From the NCBI GenBank assembly GCA_029062895.1, contig JAIDPF010000069.1, positions 1 through 64,000 of the forward strand: a DNA stretch of 64,000 nt, given 5' to 3'. Below the pieces are notes generated by a model. It did not search any database. It was not told the DNA's origin and saw only the letters and a list, made by a program, of their open reading frames with translations. The translations under genes were made by a program, and so were the position numbers. Positions within the stretch are counted from its first letter, which is position 1. Every line of letters begins with the position of its first letter. This document shows positions 17,352 to 25,578 of this stretch, one piece after another. Source of the stretch: Lachnospiraceae bacterium. GTDB taxonomy: Bacteria > Bacillota > Clostridia > Lachnospirales > Lachnospiraceae.

Positions 17352-18416
17352 ATGATTATGAAAAAAAGAATTCTGGCTGTTCTATGTGCAGCGGCACTTG
17401 CCGCAACATCCCTCATGGGCTGCGGAGGATCAAAGGAACCGACGCAGCAGATTACCGTATTTAATTATGGTATGTATATTGATCCTGCCATTCTGGATCA
17501 GTTCACTGCCGAGACCGGTATTGAGGTATTATACGAAGAGGCCATGACTCCGGAGGAACTCTATTCCAAATATTCTTCCGGCGCCATCCAGTATGATGTC
17601 CTGTGTTCTTCCGAGTACATCATCATGAAACTGATGGAAGAGGGCGAGCTGCAGCCCATGGATTTCACACAATTTCCCAATATCCAGAACATCAGTGATG
17701 ATGTCTGGGAGTTCTGCGCAAGCTTTGATCCCGGCAATCAGTATGCCCTTCCCTATTTCTGGGGCACTGTAGGTCTTTTATATAACAAAAACATGGTTTC
17801 AGAACCACCCACAAGCTGGGATGTATTATTTAACGGGGAATATTCCGGTAATATCATTATGCAGAACAGTATGCGTGACGCATTTATGATTGCCCTGAAA
17901 TATCTTGGGTACTCCTGCAACACAAGTAATCCCGACGAACTTGCTGCGGCAAGGGATCTGCTGATCTCCCAGAAACCCGACGTACAGTCCTATCTTGTGG
18001 ATGAAGCCAGAGATGAAATGATCGCGGAAAACGCAGCGATTGCCGTGGTATATTCAGGAGACGGTCTGCTCGGATGCGAGACAAATGAAAATCTTGCTTA
18101 TGTTGTACCGGAAGACGGCAGCAACCTCTGGATCGACTGCTGGGCGATGACCAAAGACTGTGATAACCCGGAAGCAGTATATCTGTTCCTTGATTATCTC
18201 TGCTGCCAGCCGGACATCGTAGCGCAGAACTTTGAATATGTTTACTATCCGCCTTCCAATGACGCTGTACGGGAACTTTTAGAGGAAGATGTCGTAAACA
18301 ATCCCCTTCTTTTTCCGGATTTCAATACACTGGAAAACTGCGAAGTATATCAATTAATGGATGAGGAGACTACTGCACTGATGGATCAGTACTGGAAGGA
18401 AATCAAAGCTGAATGA
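17352..18416 (+). CDS. potD: spermidine/putrescine-binding lipoprotein
   Basis: The extracytoplasmic substrate-binding protein of the importer, 354 residues. It has a lysine-rich signal peptide with lipobox SLMGCGG (Cys near residue 24). The mature start TVFNYGMYIDPAILDQFTAETGI and WGTVGLLYNKNMV are typical of PotD/PotF. GAGAGGAAG lies just upstream; ATG 17352 or ATG 17358 could serve as start. It is the last gene of the operon and converges on spoVAB 50 bases away. Confidence 0.95.
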   Translation: MIMKKRILAVLCAAALAATSLMGCGGSKEPTQQITVFNYGMYIDPAILDQFTAETGIEVLYEEAMTPEELYSKYSSGAIQYDVLCSSEYIIMKLMEEGELQPMDFTQFPNIQNISDDVWEFCASFDPGNQYALPYFWGTVGLLYNKNMVSEPPTSWDVLFNGEYSGNIIMQNSMRDAFMIALKYLGYSCNTSNPDELAAARDLLISQKPDVQSYLVDEARDEMIAENAAIAVVYSGDGLLGCETNENLAYVVPEDGSNLWIDCWAMTKDCDNPEAVYLFLDYLCCQPDIVAQNFEYVYYPPSNDAVRELLEEDVVNNPLLFPDFNTLENCEVYQLMDEETTALMDQYWKEIKAE

Positions 18417-18465
18417 TTAATAACACTCATATAAGACCTATGTTTACGCAGGAAGCGTATTCCTC

Positions 18466-18924
18466 TCAGCACCCGCCATGCAGATAGATTTCATAGAAAA
18501 AATAAGATAAAGAACCGGCGACTTTACCAAGGGCTACGGCAGCGACAAATACCTCGATCCCTTGGTGAAAGCCGACTCTTCTGGAAAAGATTGGAATACT
18601 GTCTAACATCTCCGCGATGGCAAGCGCCACGCATCCTTCAAACATACCGCCAAACAATCCGTAAATCACGAGAAGAACGATCCCGCACCATCCCGCACCA
18701 TCCGGGAATCTTAAAAATGACGAAAAAACCGTCAAAATTCCGCCAATAATTGTTCCGAGAACTACTGCGTTTTCATATAGAAGAACATGATCCGCAGATT
18801 TTGTCTTCTGCGCAAACCGCGGTATCAAGCCAACGGAAACCAGCACCGTGAGAACACCCGCCGAGACAAGTGTTCCAAAGCTGAATCCGGCAATGATCAG
18901 CAAACATAACAATAATCCTTTCAT
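18466..18924 (-). CDS. spoVAB: stage V sporulation protein AB (SpoVAB)
   Basis: A 152-residue membrane protein with about four or five hydrophobic segments. GLFGGMFEGCVALAIAEMLDSIPIFSRR is the diagnostic stretch of SpoVAB, part of the spore dipicolinate transport complex made in the forespore. AGGAAGG lies upstream. It follows spoVAA by 40 bases. The next spoVA gene in Bacillus order, spoVAC, is absent here: potD converges from the other side. Confidence 0.88.
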   Translation of the reverse strand: MKGLLLCLLIIAGFSFGTLVSAGVLTVLVSVGLIPRFAQKTKSADHVLLYENAVVLGTIIGGILTVFSSFLRFPDGAGWCGIVLLVIYGLFGGMFEGCVALAIAEMLDSIPIFSRRVGFHQGIEVFVAAVALGKVAGSLSYFFYEIYLHGGC

Positions 18925-18964
18925 ATCACGTTCTCATCCTTCCTCTTTACCCACTTGTGCGATC

Positions 18965-19594
18965 TCATTCCACTTCCATACTTTCCCCTTTGCGTTTCTC
19001 CTCTTCCATAAGGGCCGTATTGATATCATCCTCATACATTTTCATCTCCACCTCGATCGGCGTCGGGTCAACCGTCAGACGCTTACTGCCCAAATGGTTG
19101 AAAAACAATGTGATGCCGACCGCTAGACCGATGGAATAGGAAAATTCCAAAACACCTAGCCCACCGGACGGTTCTCCCATGACCTGTTCATAGATACCGG
19201 AAAACAAGTCCTCAATTCCAATATCATTGTGAAAAGCCATAATCGTAAACCCCGTACCGAAAAAGCTGACCAATGCCACCATGGCAATCTTCAGCTTCTG
19301 TAGAAACGGATTTGCTTTCTTTCCGGCGTCATATTCTACCAGAATATCCATTTCTCCAACATTTTGGACACTGACCGCCGATGACAATTCCGACAGCATC
19401 TGGATGACATTCAACGAACTGATACATTTTCTGTGAGGTCCTTCTTCCTTAAATGTATATACTTTAATACTTCTTGCTTTCGCAAGCATTACATCATCCG
19501 AGCAGTAAACCGTTGCCACATCCTTTAAAAACACATCTTTCTCTTTGATCTTAACACATTTATCCAGTTTTAAATAAATATCTATTGTCTGCAT
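18965..19594 (-). CDS. spoVAA: stage V sporulation protein AA (SpoVAA)
   Basis: A 209-residue protein: an N-terminal soluble domain opening with IYLKLDKCVKIKEKDVFLKDVA, then two hydrophobic segments (about 106-125 and 152-170). This is the SpoVAA layout. The ATG at 19594 lacks a conventional ribosome binding site. The only AAGGAGAG upstream (19607-19600) is about 27 bases away in hairpin partner positions and pairs with CTCTCCTT near the ATG. No alternative in-frame ATG, GTG or TTG is available upstream before a stop. spoVAB follows. Confidence 0.85.
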   Translation of the reverse strand: MQTIDIYLKLDKCVKIKEKDVFLKDVATVYCSDDVMLAKARSIKVYTFKEEGPHRKCISSLNVIQMLSELSSAVSVQNVGEMDILVEYDAGKKANPFLQKLKIAMVALVSFFGTGFTIMAFHNDIGIEDLFSGIYEQVMGEPSGGLGVLEFSYSIGLAVGITLFFNHLGSKRLTVDPTPIEVEMKMYEDDINTALMEEEKRKGESMEVE

Positions 19595-19596
19595 AT

Positions 19597-19630
19597 AAAA
19601 AGGAGAGCCTTTCTTAAGTCTCTCCTTAGT
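19597..19630 (-). terminator. hairpin at the spoVAA start; terminator of the upstream gene or translation control
   Basis: On the minus strand AAGGAGAG (19627-19620) pairs with CTCTCCTT (19607-19600), followed by a short T run that ends just before the spoVAA ATG. It looks like an intrinsic terminator for the 19698-20138 gene. If the transcript continues, it would lock away the only Shine-Dalgarno-like sequence near spoVAA. Confidence 0.55.
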
Positions 19631-19697
19631 TTTATTTGTTTTAACTTATTTTATACATAGGAAACATTGTACAAAATATTTTTCCAGTCAGCTTCGC

Positions 19698-20138
19698 CTA
19701 GAATACATCTACTCTGGTCATCGAAGAAAATTCCGATCCCTTCCAGAGGATATTCATCTGTACATGACTGAGGGCATTGATCTCTATCTCCCAATGACGT
19801 TCATCGCCTCTTACCTCATCCAGTACGATGGTATAAATATCCTTTCCTGTCTGTTCGCTGACTTCTGTTCTTAAATAATAAGTATAATTGATTTGGTTTC
19901 TGACTTCACCGCTTCCGGTAAATTTTTCATAACTGGAGGCGGTTCCATCTGCCCGAAAAGAATAATAGGTAACCGGTGATCCCGGCAGTTTCCATTCTCC
20001 CACAATATTCGTCTGATTAATCTCAACAGGTCTGAACATACTAAATAAATAATAACCGCCCGCAATCAAAAACAACAAAAATACGATTGCAATAATCTTA
20101 TTCGCAAGTCCATTATCATCTTTTTTCTTCTTGACCAT
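19698..20138 (-). CDS. membrane-anchored hypothetical protein with extracytoplasmic beta-rich domain
   Basis: 146 residues: a lysine-rich start, one hydrophobic segment (about 14-33), then a domain with VGEWKLPGSPVTYYSFRADGTASS and INYTYYLR, reminiscent of the small lipocalin-like domains found in many Clostridia surface proteins. No catalytic motif is visible and the family is not recognised with confidence. GGAG lies 9 bases before the ATG. It sits between the AGCS symporter and spoVAA on the same strand, with a terminator-like hairpin after it. Confidence 0.65.
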   Translation of the reverse strand: MVKKKKDDNGLANKIIAIVFLLFLIAGGYYLFSMFRPVEINQTNIVGEWKLPGSPVTYYSFRADGTASSYEKFTGSGEVRNQINYTYYLRTEVSEQTGKDIYTIVLDEVRGDERHWEIEINALSHVQMNILWKGSEFSSMTRVDVF

Positions 20139-20232
20139 GGCCCATCGCTCCTTTCTTAATAATATATTATATTCTTATTCCATCTGATGATCTATTATTA
20201 TTTGTATCATATTTTTTCGAGAATTGCAATGC

Positions 20233-21807
20233 TTATTCTTCACCTTCCCTGACTGCCTTTGCAAATTCCGCCTGTATGGAAGGATCATAGGAAAGCATCG
20301 GATCCACATCCTTGCCTTTGATCTTACGCTCTACATAATTGCTTGTGATCTTCACAACCACCGGCGACAATACGATCACACCAATCAGGTTCGGGATCAT
20401 CATCAGCGCGTTGAACGTATCCGAAATATCCCATGCCAGAGACGACGTCATCAAGGAACCGCTGATAATCATCAAAACAAAGATCACTCTATAAACTTTA
20501 GCGCCTCCGATGCCAAACAGATACTCAGCCGCTTTGCCACCATAATGAGACCAGCCAAGCACCGTCGTAAAGGCAAATAACAGGATCGCTACTGCAATGA
20601 ACATCTCGCCAAACCGTCCGAAGCCCGCGCCCAGCCTACCAAATACCTGCCCAAATGTCTGCTGGACTAATGTCGCGTCATTAACGCCTTCCGCTACCGC
20701 CCCGGTTGCAAGATCAATACATCCGGAAGAAAGCACAACGATGGCAGTCATCGTACATACAACAAACGTATCTGCAAATACTTCAAAGATGCCCCACATT
20801 CCCTGCTTAACAGGCTCCTTAACGTTAGAATTGGAATGCACCATTACTGAGGATCCAAGTCCCGCTTCATTAGAGAATACGCCACGCTTACATCCCTGTG
20901 TAATGACTTCCTTAATTGCCACTCCGACTACCGCGCCTTCGACTGCCTTAATACCAAATGCGAATTTAAAGATTGCGCTAAATATTGCACCGATCTGAGA
21001 AATATTAGCAAACAAAATAACCAATGCACCGGCCACATAGGCAATCGCCATAAACGGAACAATCCGTTCCGCTACTGCCGCAATCCTCTCAAGACCGCCA
21101 ATAATAATCAAACCTGCCAGTATCATTAAAACAACACCAATCACAACAGAAACCACTGTAACCGCACTTTCGCCCTCGCCATAAAGCACTGGTGCGTCAA
21201 CGTTTTTAAAGAATGCAGATTGTAGATTCAGCGTGATCTTATTGATCTGCCCCATGTTCCCGATACCAAAAGATGCAAGCAGCGCAAAAATGGAAAATAG
21301 TACGGCGAGGACGCTTCCTGCGCCTTCGCAAAAGCCGTTCTTCTTGATTTTGCCAAGTCCGTCCTTCAGATAATACATCGGTCCCCCTGACCACTCACCT
21401 GCTTTATTCTTACGACGATAATAAATGCCAAGAACATTTTCGGAGAAATTCGTCATCATACCGAAGAATGCAGCAAGCCACATCCAGAATACCGCACCCG
21501 GTCCACCAACCACAATCGCTGCCGACACACCGGCTATATTACCTGTACCAATTGTCGCTGCCAGTGCCGTACAAAGCGCCTGAAACTGGGACACACTTCC
21601 CTTGCCCGTCTTATTGTGCGTGTCCTTTTGAAATACGCCGACGATCGTTTTTTTCCACCAGTGTCCAAGATGAGAGATCTGAAAGAATTTTGTCATTACC
21701 GTCATCAGTATACCCGTGCCAAGTAAAAGCACCAGTCCGATCTTCACCCAGACAAATGAGTTGATCGCATTATTGATCTCTGTTAATTTTGTCAAAAAAT
21801 CTGCCAT
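20233..21807 (-). CDS. alanine/glycine:cation symporter (AGCS family)
   Basis: A sodium- or proton-coupled importer of alanine or glycine, 524 residues with about 10 membrane segments. GAVFWMWLAAFFGMMTNFSE, FSNEAGLGSS, and TAIVVLSSG are AGCS signatures. The leader contains a glycine riboswitch with a terminator, which makes glycine the likely substrate and points to glycine-dependent control. It interrupts the sigF to spoVAA order expected from Bacillus. Confidence 0.95.
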   Translation of the reverse strand: MADFLTKLTEINNAINSFVWVKIGLVLLLGTGILMTVMTKFFQISHLGHWWKKTIVGVFQKDTHNKTGKGSVSQFQALCTALAATIGTGNIAGVSAAIVVGGPGAVFWMWLAAFFGMMTNFSENVLGIYYRRKNKAGEWSGGPMYYLKDGLGKIKKNGFCEGAGSVLAVLFSIFALLASFGIGNMGQINKITLNLQSAFFKNVDAPVLYGEGESAVTVVSVVIGVVLMILAGLIIIGGLERIAAVAERIVPFMAIAYVAGALVILFANISQIGAIFSAIFKFAFGIKAVEGAVVGVAIKEVITQGCKRGVFSNEAGLGSSVMVHSNSNVKEPVKQGMWGIFEVFADTFVVCTMTAIVVLSSGCIDLATGAVAEGVNDATLVQQTFGQVFGRLGAGFGRFGEMFIAVAILLFAFTTVLGWSHYGGKAAEYLFGIGGAKVYRVIFVLMIISGSLMTSSLAWDISDTFNALMMIPNLIGVIVLSPVVVKITSNYVERKIKGKDVDPMLSYDPSIQAEFAKAVREGEE

Positions 21808-21882
21808 ATGCTCCTCCTACCCTTCTTTTGTTTAATTGAAGATGATCTCATCAGCGTTTGCCTAAATATATGCTAAAAACAC

Positions 21883-21995
21883 AAAAAAATTGCACCCAAA
21901 AGGTACAATCCGCCATTGGTTCTGTCCTTTTGCCTGAGAGATCGGCATCTCTGCCTTACACCTTCGGCGCTCACTAAATGAGGCTCTCCAGAAGT
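21883..21995 (-). ncRNA. glycine riboswitch (single aptamer) with terminator, controlling the AGCS gene
   Basis: Read on the minus strand, the leader contains GGAGAGCC, CGCCGAAGG, and CTCTCAGGCAAAAGGACAG, the conserved core of a glycine aptamer (about 21910-21995). It is followed by ATTGTACC / GGGTGCAAT (21909-21889) and seven Ts, an intrinsic terminator. Only one aptamer is visible, whereas many glycine riboswitches are tandem. Confidence 0.92.
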
Positions 21996-22089
21996 TATAT
22001 TTTCCTGTCAATCATACACCGGTTTCCAGAAGATGTCAACCCAAACTTGGGTCACAAATTGGGGTTCAAAAATTGAGATCGGCGTATCA

Positions 22090-22809
22090 TTACACGCCGA
22101 TCTCCGCACGCATCTTTAGCAATATCTTTTTTTCCTGCCGGCTGACCTGCACCTGACTGATGCCCATCAATCCTGCCACCTCCGTCTGTGTCTTATTCTC
22201 AAAATACCTGAGCCTGATCAGCTGTCTGTCCCTTTCGTCCATTTTTTCCATCAGTTCCTGCAGTACGATATGATTGGTCAATATCTCATGTTCATCTTTA
22301 TTACCCGGAATCCGGTCGATCAAAAGCATTTCCCTGTCATCACTTTTATATGCCGCCTGATAAATAGATTCTACCTCATAACCTGCCTCCAGAGCCAAAA
22401 CAATATCTTCTCTGCCTAGCCCCGTCATCTCCATAAGCTCCTGTATATTGGCTTCCCTGCCATGCTGGCTAGCGTACTGCTCCATGCTCTGCCTGACCCG
22501 ATAAGCATTTTCCTTGATTCCTCTGGATATCTTTACGATCCCATCGTCACGAAAAAATCGTTTGATTTCTCCCATGATCATCGGGACCGCATAGGTAGAA
22601 AATCGGACATCCCTGCCAAGGTCAAAGTGATCCACTGCCTTGATCAATCCAATCACACCGATCTGAAAGAGATCTTCCATATCACATCCCCTTCCCTGAT
22701 ATCGTTTTACTATATGTCTGACCAATCCCAGATTCTGCTCAATCAATTGCGTGCGTACTTCCTGATCTCCCTTTTGTGACTGTTCAATCATTACTGCCAC
22801 ATTTTCCAT
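22090..22809 (-). CDS. sigF: RNA polymerase sigma factor SigF (SpoIIAC)
   Basis: The first forespore-specific sigma factor, 239 residues. Region 2 (LVRHIVKRYQGRGCDMEDLFQIGVIGLIKAVDHFD, then FSTYAVPMIMGEIKRFFRDD) and region 4 (TQTEVAGLMGISQVQVSR) are intact. The start codon shares its A with the spoIIAB stop (TGATG), so the two are translationally coupled. It is held inactive by SpoIIAB until septation. Its usual downstream neighbour spoVAA lies beyond the symporter gene. Confidence 0.97.
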   Translation of the reverse strand: MENVAVMIEQSQKGDQEVRTQLIEQNLGLVRHIVKRYQGRGCDMEDLFQIGVIGLIKAVDHFDLGRDVRFSTYAVPMIMGEIKRFFRDDGIVKISRGIKENAYRVRQSMEQYASQHGREANIQELMEMTGLGREDIVLALEAGYEVESIYQAAYKSDDREMLLIDRIPGNKDEHEILTNHIVLQELMEKMDERDRQLIRLRYFENKTQTEVAGLMGISQVQVSRQEKKILLKMRAEIGV

Positions 22810-23303
22810 CAGTCTTCCAAAGCCCCCGCAATCTTTTTCTTCATAATGACCTTCGTTCCCTCACCTGGAGAACTGATAACCTTGATTTCATTCATAAATG
22901 CTTCCATAAAGGCAAATCCCATGCCTGACCGTTCCAGATCCGGTCTTGTCGTATAAAGCGGTTCCATGGCTTTAGCGATATCCGCGATTCCGCAGCCCTC
23001 ATCTTCTATGATCACAGTCAGGGCAAGACCATCCTGCTCACAGATCATGCGGATCATCGGTACTCCATCTTTCTTCTCATATGCACCATAGCCGTGGATG
23101 ATCGAATTAGTAACCGCTTCCGATACGGCTGTCTTGACATCGGCGACCTCCTCTACGGTGGGATTCATGTCAAGCATAAACGCCGCCGTGATGGTTCTTG
23201 CCAGCTTCTCATTATAAGAATAAGCCGGCATCTGTATCTCCATATAATTTTTTCGTCCTTCCGTATTCTCCTGCTCCTGTGTGATCGTACATGTTTTCAT
23301 CAT
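22809..23303 (-). CDS. spoIIAB: anti-sigma F factor / serine kinase SpoIIAB
   Basis: Binds and inhibits SigF and phosphorylates SpoIIAA on serine. The GHKL ATPase boxes are present: N-box EAVTNSIIHGY, G1 DEGCGI, G2 RSGMGFAFME. At 164 residues it is about 20 longer than Bacillus SpoIIAB. The best ribosome binding site (AAGGAGTGTC) serves the first two ATGs, so the N-terminal extension may be real. A start at MEIQMPAYSYNE, preceded by GGAAGG, would give the standard length. It is separated from spoIIAA by 134 bases with hairpins. Confidence 0.95.
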   Translation of the reverse strand: MMKTCTITQEQENTEGRKNYMEIQMPAYSYNEKLARTITAAFMLDMNPTVEEVADVKTAVSEAVTNSIIHGYGAYEKKDGVPMIRMICEQDGLALTVIIEDEGCGIADIAKAMEPLYTTRPDLERSGMGFAFMEAFMNEIKVISSPGEGTKVIMKKKIAGALED

Positions 23304-23348
23304 GACACTCCTTCTCCTTTTTCATACTAATAACCATGCCTTTCCATA

Positions 23349-23439
23349 GCCTGCGAACTTTAATGCACTTTAGTGCTATGCCGCAGGCACAAATTCGCAA
23401 AACAAATTTATTTGGTTTTGAAAAACTCTTTGATTTTTC
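23349..23439. repeat. two hairpins in the spoIIAA-spoIIAB gap
   Basis: GCCTGCG (23349-23355) pairs with CGCAGGC (23382-23388) and encloses GCACTttAGTGC. GAAAAA (23420) pairs with TTTTTC (to 23439) directly at the spoIIAA stop, a terminator-like shape in the minus-strand reading. The AT hairpin resembles the one inside the 1763-1876 repeat. Confidence 0.55.
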
Positions 23440-23749
23440 AATTTGTCTCCTGCGCCGTAATGAAGCTGACGATCTTATGCAGCCCGGCGGCGCACAGGAT
23501 ATCATGGATCCGGCTGCTTGCGTTGGCAATATAGATATGCCCACCAAAATTAGACACCACTCTCTGCCGCCCCATGATCATTCCGATCCCGGAACTGTCC
23601 ATGACTCTGGTAGCTGAGAAATCAAAAATCACGTCCTGAATCTCTCCTTTCACGATTTTTTCATCCGCCTGCTTGCGTATCAGTACCGCCTGATGGTGGT
23701 CGATCTCTTCCGGCATCCGAATCACCAGATACTTATCATCAATCTGCAT
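23438..23749 (-). CDS. spoIIAA: anti-anti-sigma factor SpoIIAA
   Basis: A STAS-domain protein that releases SigF from SpoIIAB when unphosphorylated. The phosphoserine motif MDSSGIGMIMGR is clear. The tracked ORF begins at 23818, but GGAAGGAAGAAA directly precedes the ATG at 23749 (MQIDDKYLV), giving 103 residues, close to the family length. It is the first gene of the spoIIA operon, with a terminator of the preceding gene just upstream. Confidence 0.94.
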   Translation of the reverse strand: MQIDDKYLVIRMPEEIDHHQAVLIRKQADEKIVKGEIQDVIFDFSATRVMDSSGIGMIMGRQRVVSNFGGHIYIANASSRIHDILCAAGLHKIVSFITAQETN

Positions 23750-23801
23750 TTTCTTCCTTCCTTTCTTAACTAATATAGTATTTGTCCTCCCAAAAGTATG
23801 C

Positions 23802-23830
23802 AAAAGAGAGCATATCACTATGCTCTCTCT
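23802..23830 (-). terminator. intrinsic terminator between the TPR gene and spoIIA
   Basis: AGAGAGCATA (23805-23814) and TATGCTCTCT (23819-23828) form a perfect 10-bp stem with a 4-base loop, followed in minus orientation by TTTT. It lies about 90 bases after the TPR gene stop and just before the spoIIAA leader. Confidence 0.7.
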
Positions 23831-23920
23831 TTCGTATCTTATCTAAGGAATCAATTATTATATCAGTGTTTCCTTACGATTCTCTTTGTAATTCTCTTTC
23901 TGATTCTTTTTGTAATCTGC

Positions 23921-25333
23921 TTACTCTGCAATTTCCGCCAGTTTCTGCTGTGCTTTTGTTACCAGTGTACTGTTCGGGAACAATTCAATCAGCTGATTAA
24001 ATGATTCCGCTGCATGTTCCACATCCCCACTATCCATATATGCCAGACCCAGATAATACAAAGCATCGTCATTGTTCCGGTCATACTGATATGCTCTTCC
24101 CAGATGCGTAATAGCCGTCGGATAATCCATCCGGTTGTATGCATCCAATCCGCTGTTATAATAAGACTGCGATACGGAATCTCCGATCGACTGCCGCAGA
24201 TAATTATATAAATCCAGAAATTCCTGCGAAGCCTCCTGTTCCACATATGTCTGACTGATTGCACCCAGATGCTGTTCAACACTCATCGCATCCTGTGACG
24301 AGTCAAGGGCTGCATACGCTGCTGCCAATAATTCATTGATTTCCCGTAATGCGCCATCAGACCCTGAAAGCGCGTTCAACTTATCCTGCAATGACAGATT
24401 GCTCTGCTCCAGCTGGCTGATCCTCGTCTCCAGTTCGACGATCTCAGTGTTTTTCCAATCCAACTGCTCTACATATCCGCTGATCTGTTCCTTCAGCTCA
24501 TCCTGCGCACTCTGCACCTTAGAAGGGGTGATCAAAAAGATGGTTACACAAAGTCCGATCACAATCCCCAGCGCGATCTGTATAAACGCATTGATTCCCA
24601 GCGGCTCCTTTCCATTAAGCGGTTGGATGATGACATCATTGCCGCTGGATTTATAGATGGCAGCGCTTTCTTCTTTTTGACGCTTTTTAGTGCGACCGGA
24701 TGCGTGTATATCATCCGGATCAAGTTGTTCTTCTACCTCTTTGAGATATCGCAGAGTTTTCACGTCTCCGCCATCAATCCGCTTACTATGTGTAAATTCC
24801 CTCTTTGCCTTTTCCCATTCTTCCCTTTTGACATACAAAAGTCCTAACAGCTGATGGGCTTTAACAAATTTGGGATTCTGATTCAACACTTTGCGCAGTT
24901 GGATGATCGCCATATCATAATCACCTTTTTGGCACAATTCCAAAGAAACATTATACTTTTTAATTGTAGTACGGATGATGTCCAGTCTTCCCTGATTGGA
25001 CTGGATAATCTCCATATAATCCAACGCAAGATTTTTTTCTTCCCGTACTGTCGCACTGATCACCCACTCGATCAGGGCGGCACCGACCTCCCCACATTCA
25101 AAATAGATCAGTCCCAGAAGATTTCTTGCATCCACATGCTGCTTATTATATTTTAAACATTGCCGCAAAGAGTTAACTGCTCCTGACAGGTCTCTGACTC
25201 TGGCGCGTTCCAATCCATCATTATAAGAATACTCCGCTGCATACATGATTCTTTTGTATGCACGCACATCCGCTCCACAACCTGTACAATAATCCAACTC
25301 TGATAAACGGCATCCACACTGATAACATAGCAT
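23921..25333 (-). CDS. zinc-ribbon, TPR and coiled-coil membrane protein
   Basis: 470 residues in clear blocks: an N-terminal zinc ribbon (CYQCGCRL, CTGCG; residues 3-20), TPR repeats (about 35-205), one membrane segment (about 250-275), a coiled coil (about 280-330; EIVELETRISQLEQSN), and further TPR repeats at the C-terminus outside the cell (about 395-470). The TPRs suggest a scaffold. TAGGAG of the upstream 47-residue gene's stop forms its ribosome binding site, so the two are coupled. The specific role is not recognised. Confidence 0.8.
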   Translation of the reverse strand: MLCYQCGCRLSELDYCTGCGADVRAYKRIMYAAEYSYNDGLERARVRDLSGAVNSLRQCLKYNKQHVDARNLLGLIYFECGEVGAALIEWVISATVREEKNLALDYMEIIQSNQGRLDIIRTTIKKYNVSLELCQKGDYDMAIIQLRKVLNQNPKFVKAHQLLGLLYVKREEWEKAKREFTHSKRIDGGDVKTLRYLKEVEEQLDPDDIHASGRTKKRQKEESAAIYKSSGNDVIIQPLNGKEPLGINAFIQIALGIVIGLCVTIFLITPSKVQSAQDELKEQISGYVEQLDWKNTEIVELETRISQLEQSNLSLQDKLNALSGSDGALREINELLAAAYAALDSSQDAMSVEQHLGAISQTYVEQEASQEFLDLYNYLRQSIGDSVSQSYYNSGLDAYNRMDYPTAITHLGRAYQYDRNNDDALYYLGLAYMDSGDVEHAAESFNQLIELFPNSTLVTKAQQKLAEIAE

Positions 25334-25346
25334 AACCGTCTATCTC

Positions 25347-25490
25347 CTAAACTTCTTCATCCGTTTCTTTTATAATATCAAAAAATATATCTGTCATATC
25401 TGTCATGTCACGATGATTCAAAATTTCCTCTGCATCCTGCAATTCCAAACTCGGATGGAACTTTTTCAGTTCCTCTTCAAAATTGATCAT
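25347..25490 (-). CDS. 47-residue acidic protein coupled to the TPR gene (missed by ORF track)
   Basis: Reading the minus strand from ATG 25490 gives MINFEEELKKFHPSLELQ, then DAEEILNHRDMTDMTD and a hydrophobic-acidic end IFFDIIKETDEEV. AAGGTA and AAAGGAAC precede the start. The stop overlaps the TPR gene's Shine-Dalgarno and lies 13 bases from its ATG. The strongly acidic, helix-forming composition suggests a small partner of the TPR protein. I recall similar short genes beside this TPR family in Lachnospiraceae but cannot verify that here. Confidence 0.65.
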   Translation of the reverse strand: MINFEEELKKFHPSLELQDAEEILNHRDMTDMTDIFFDIIKETDEEV

Positions 25491-25578
25491 TTATGATACC
25501 TTGTTCCTTTCTAACCCCGCTGAACAATCATATTCCTTAAGTATAATTTATCCATTGTAGCAAATATTAAATAATTCC

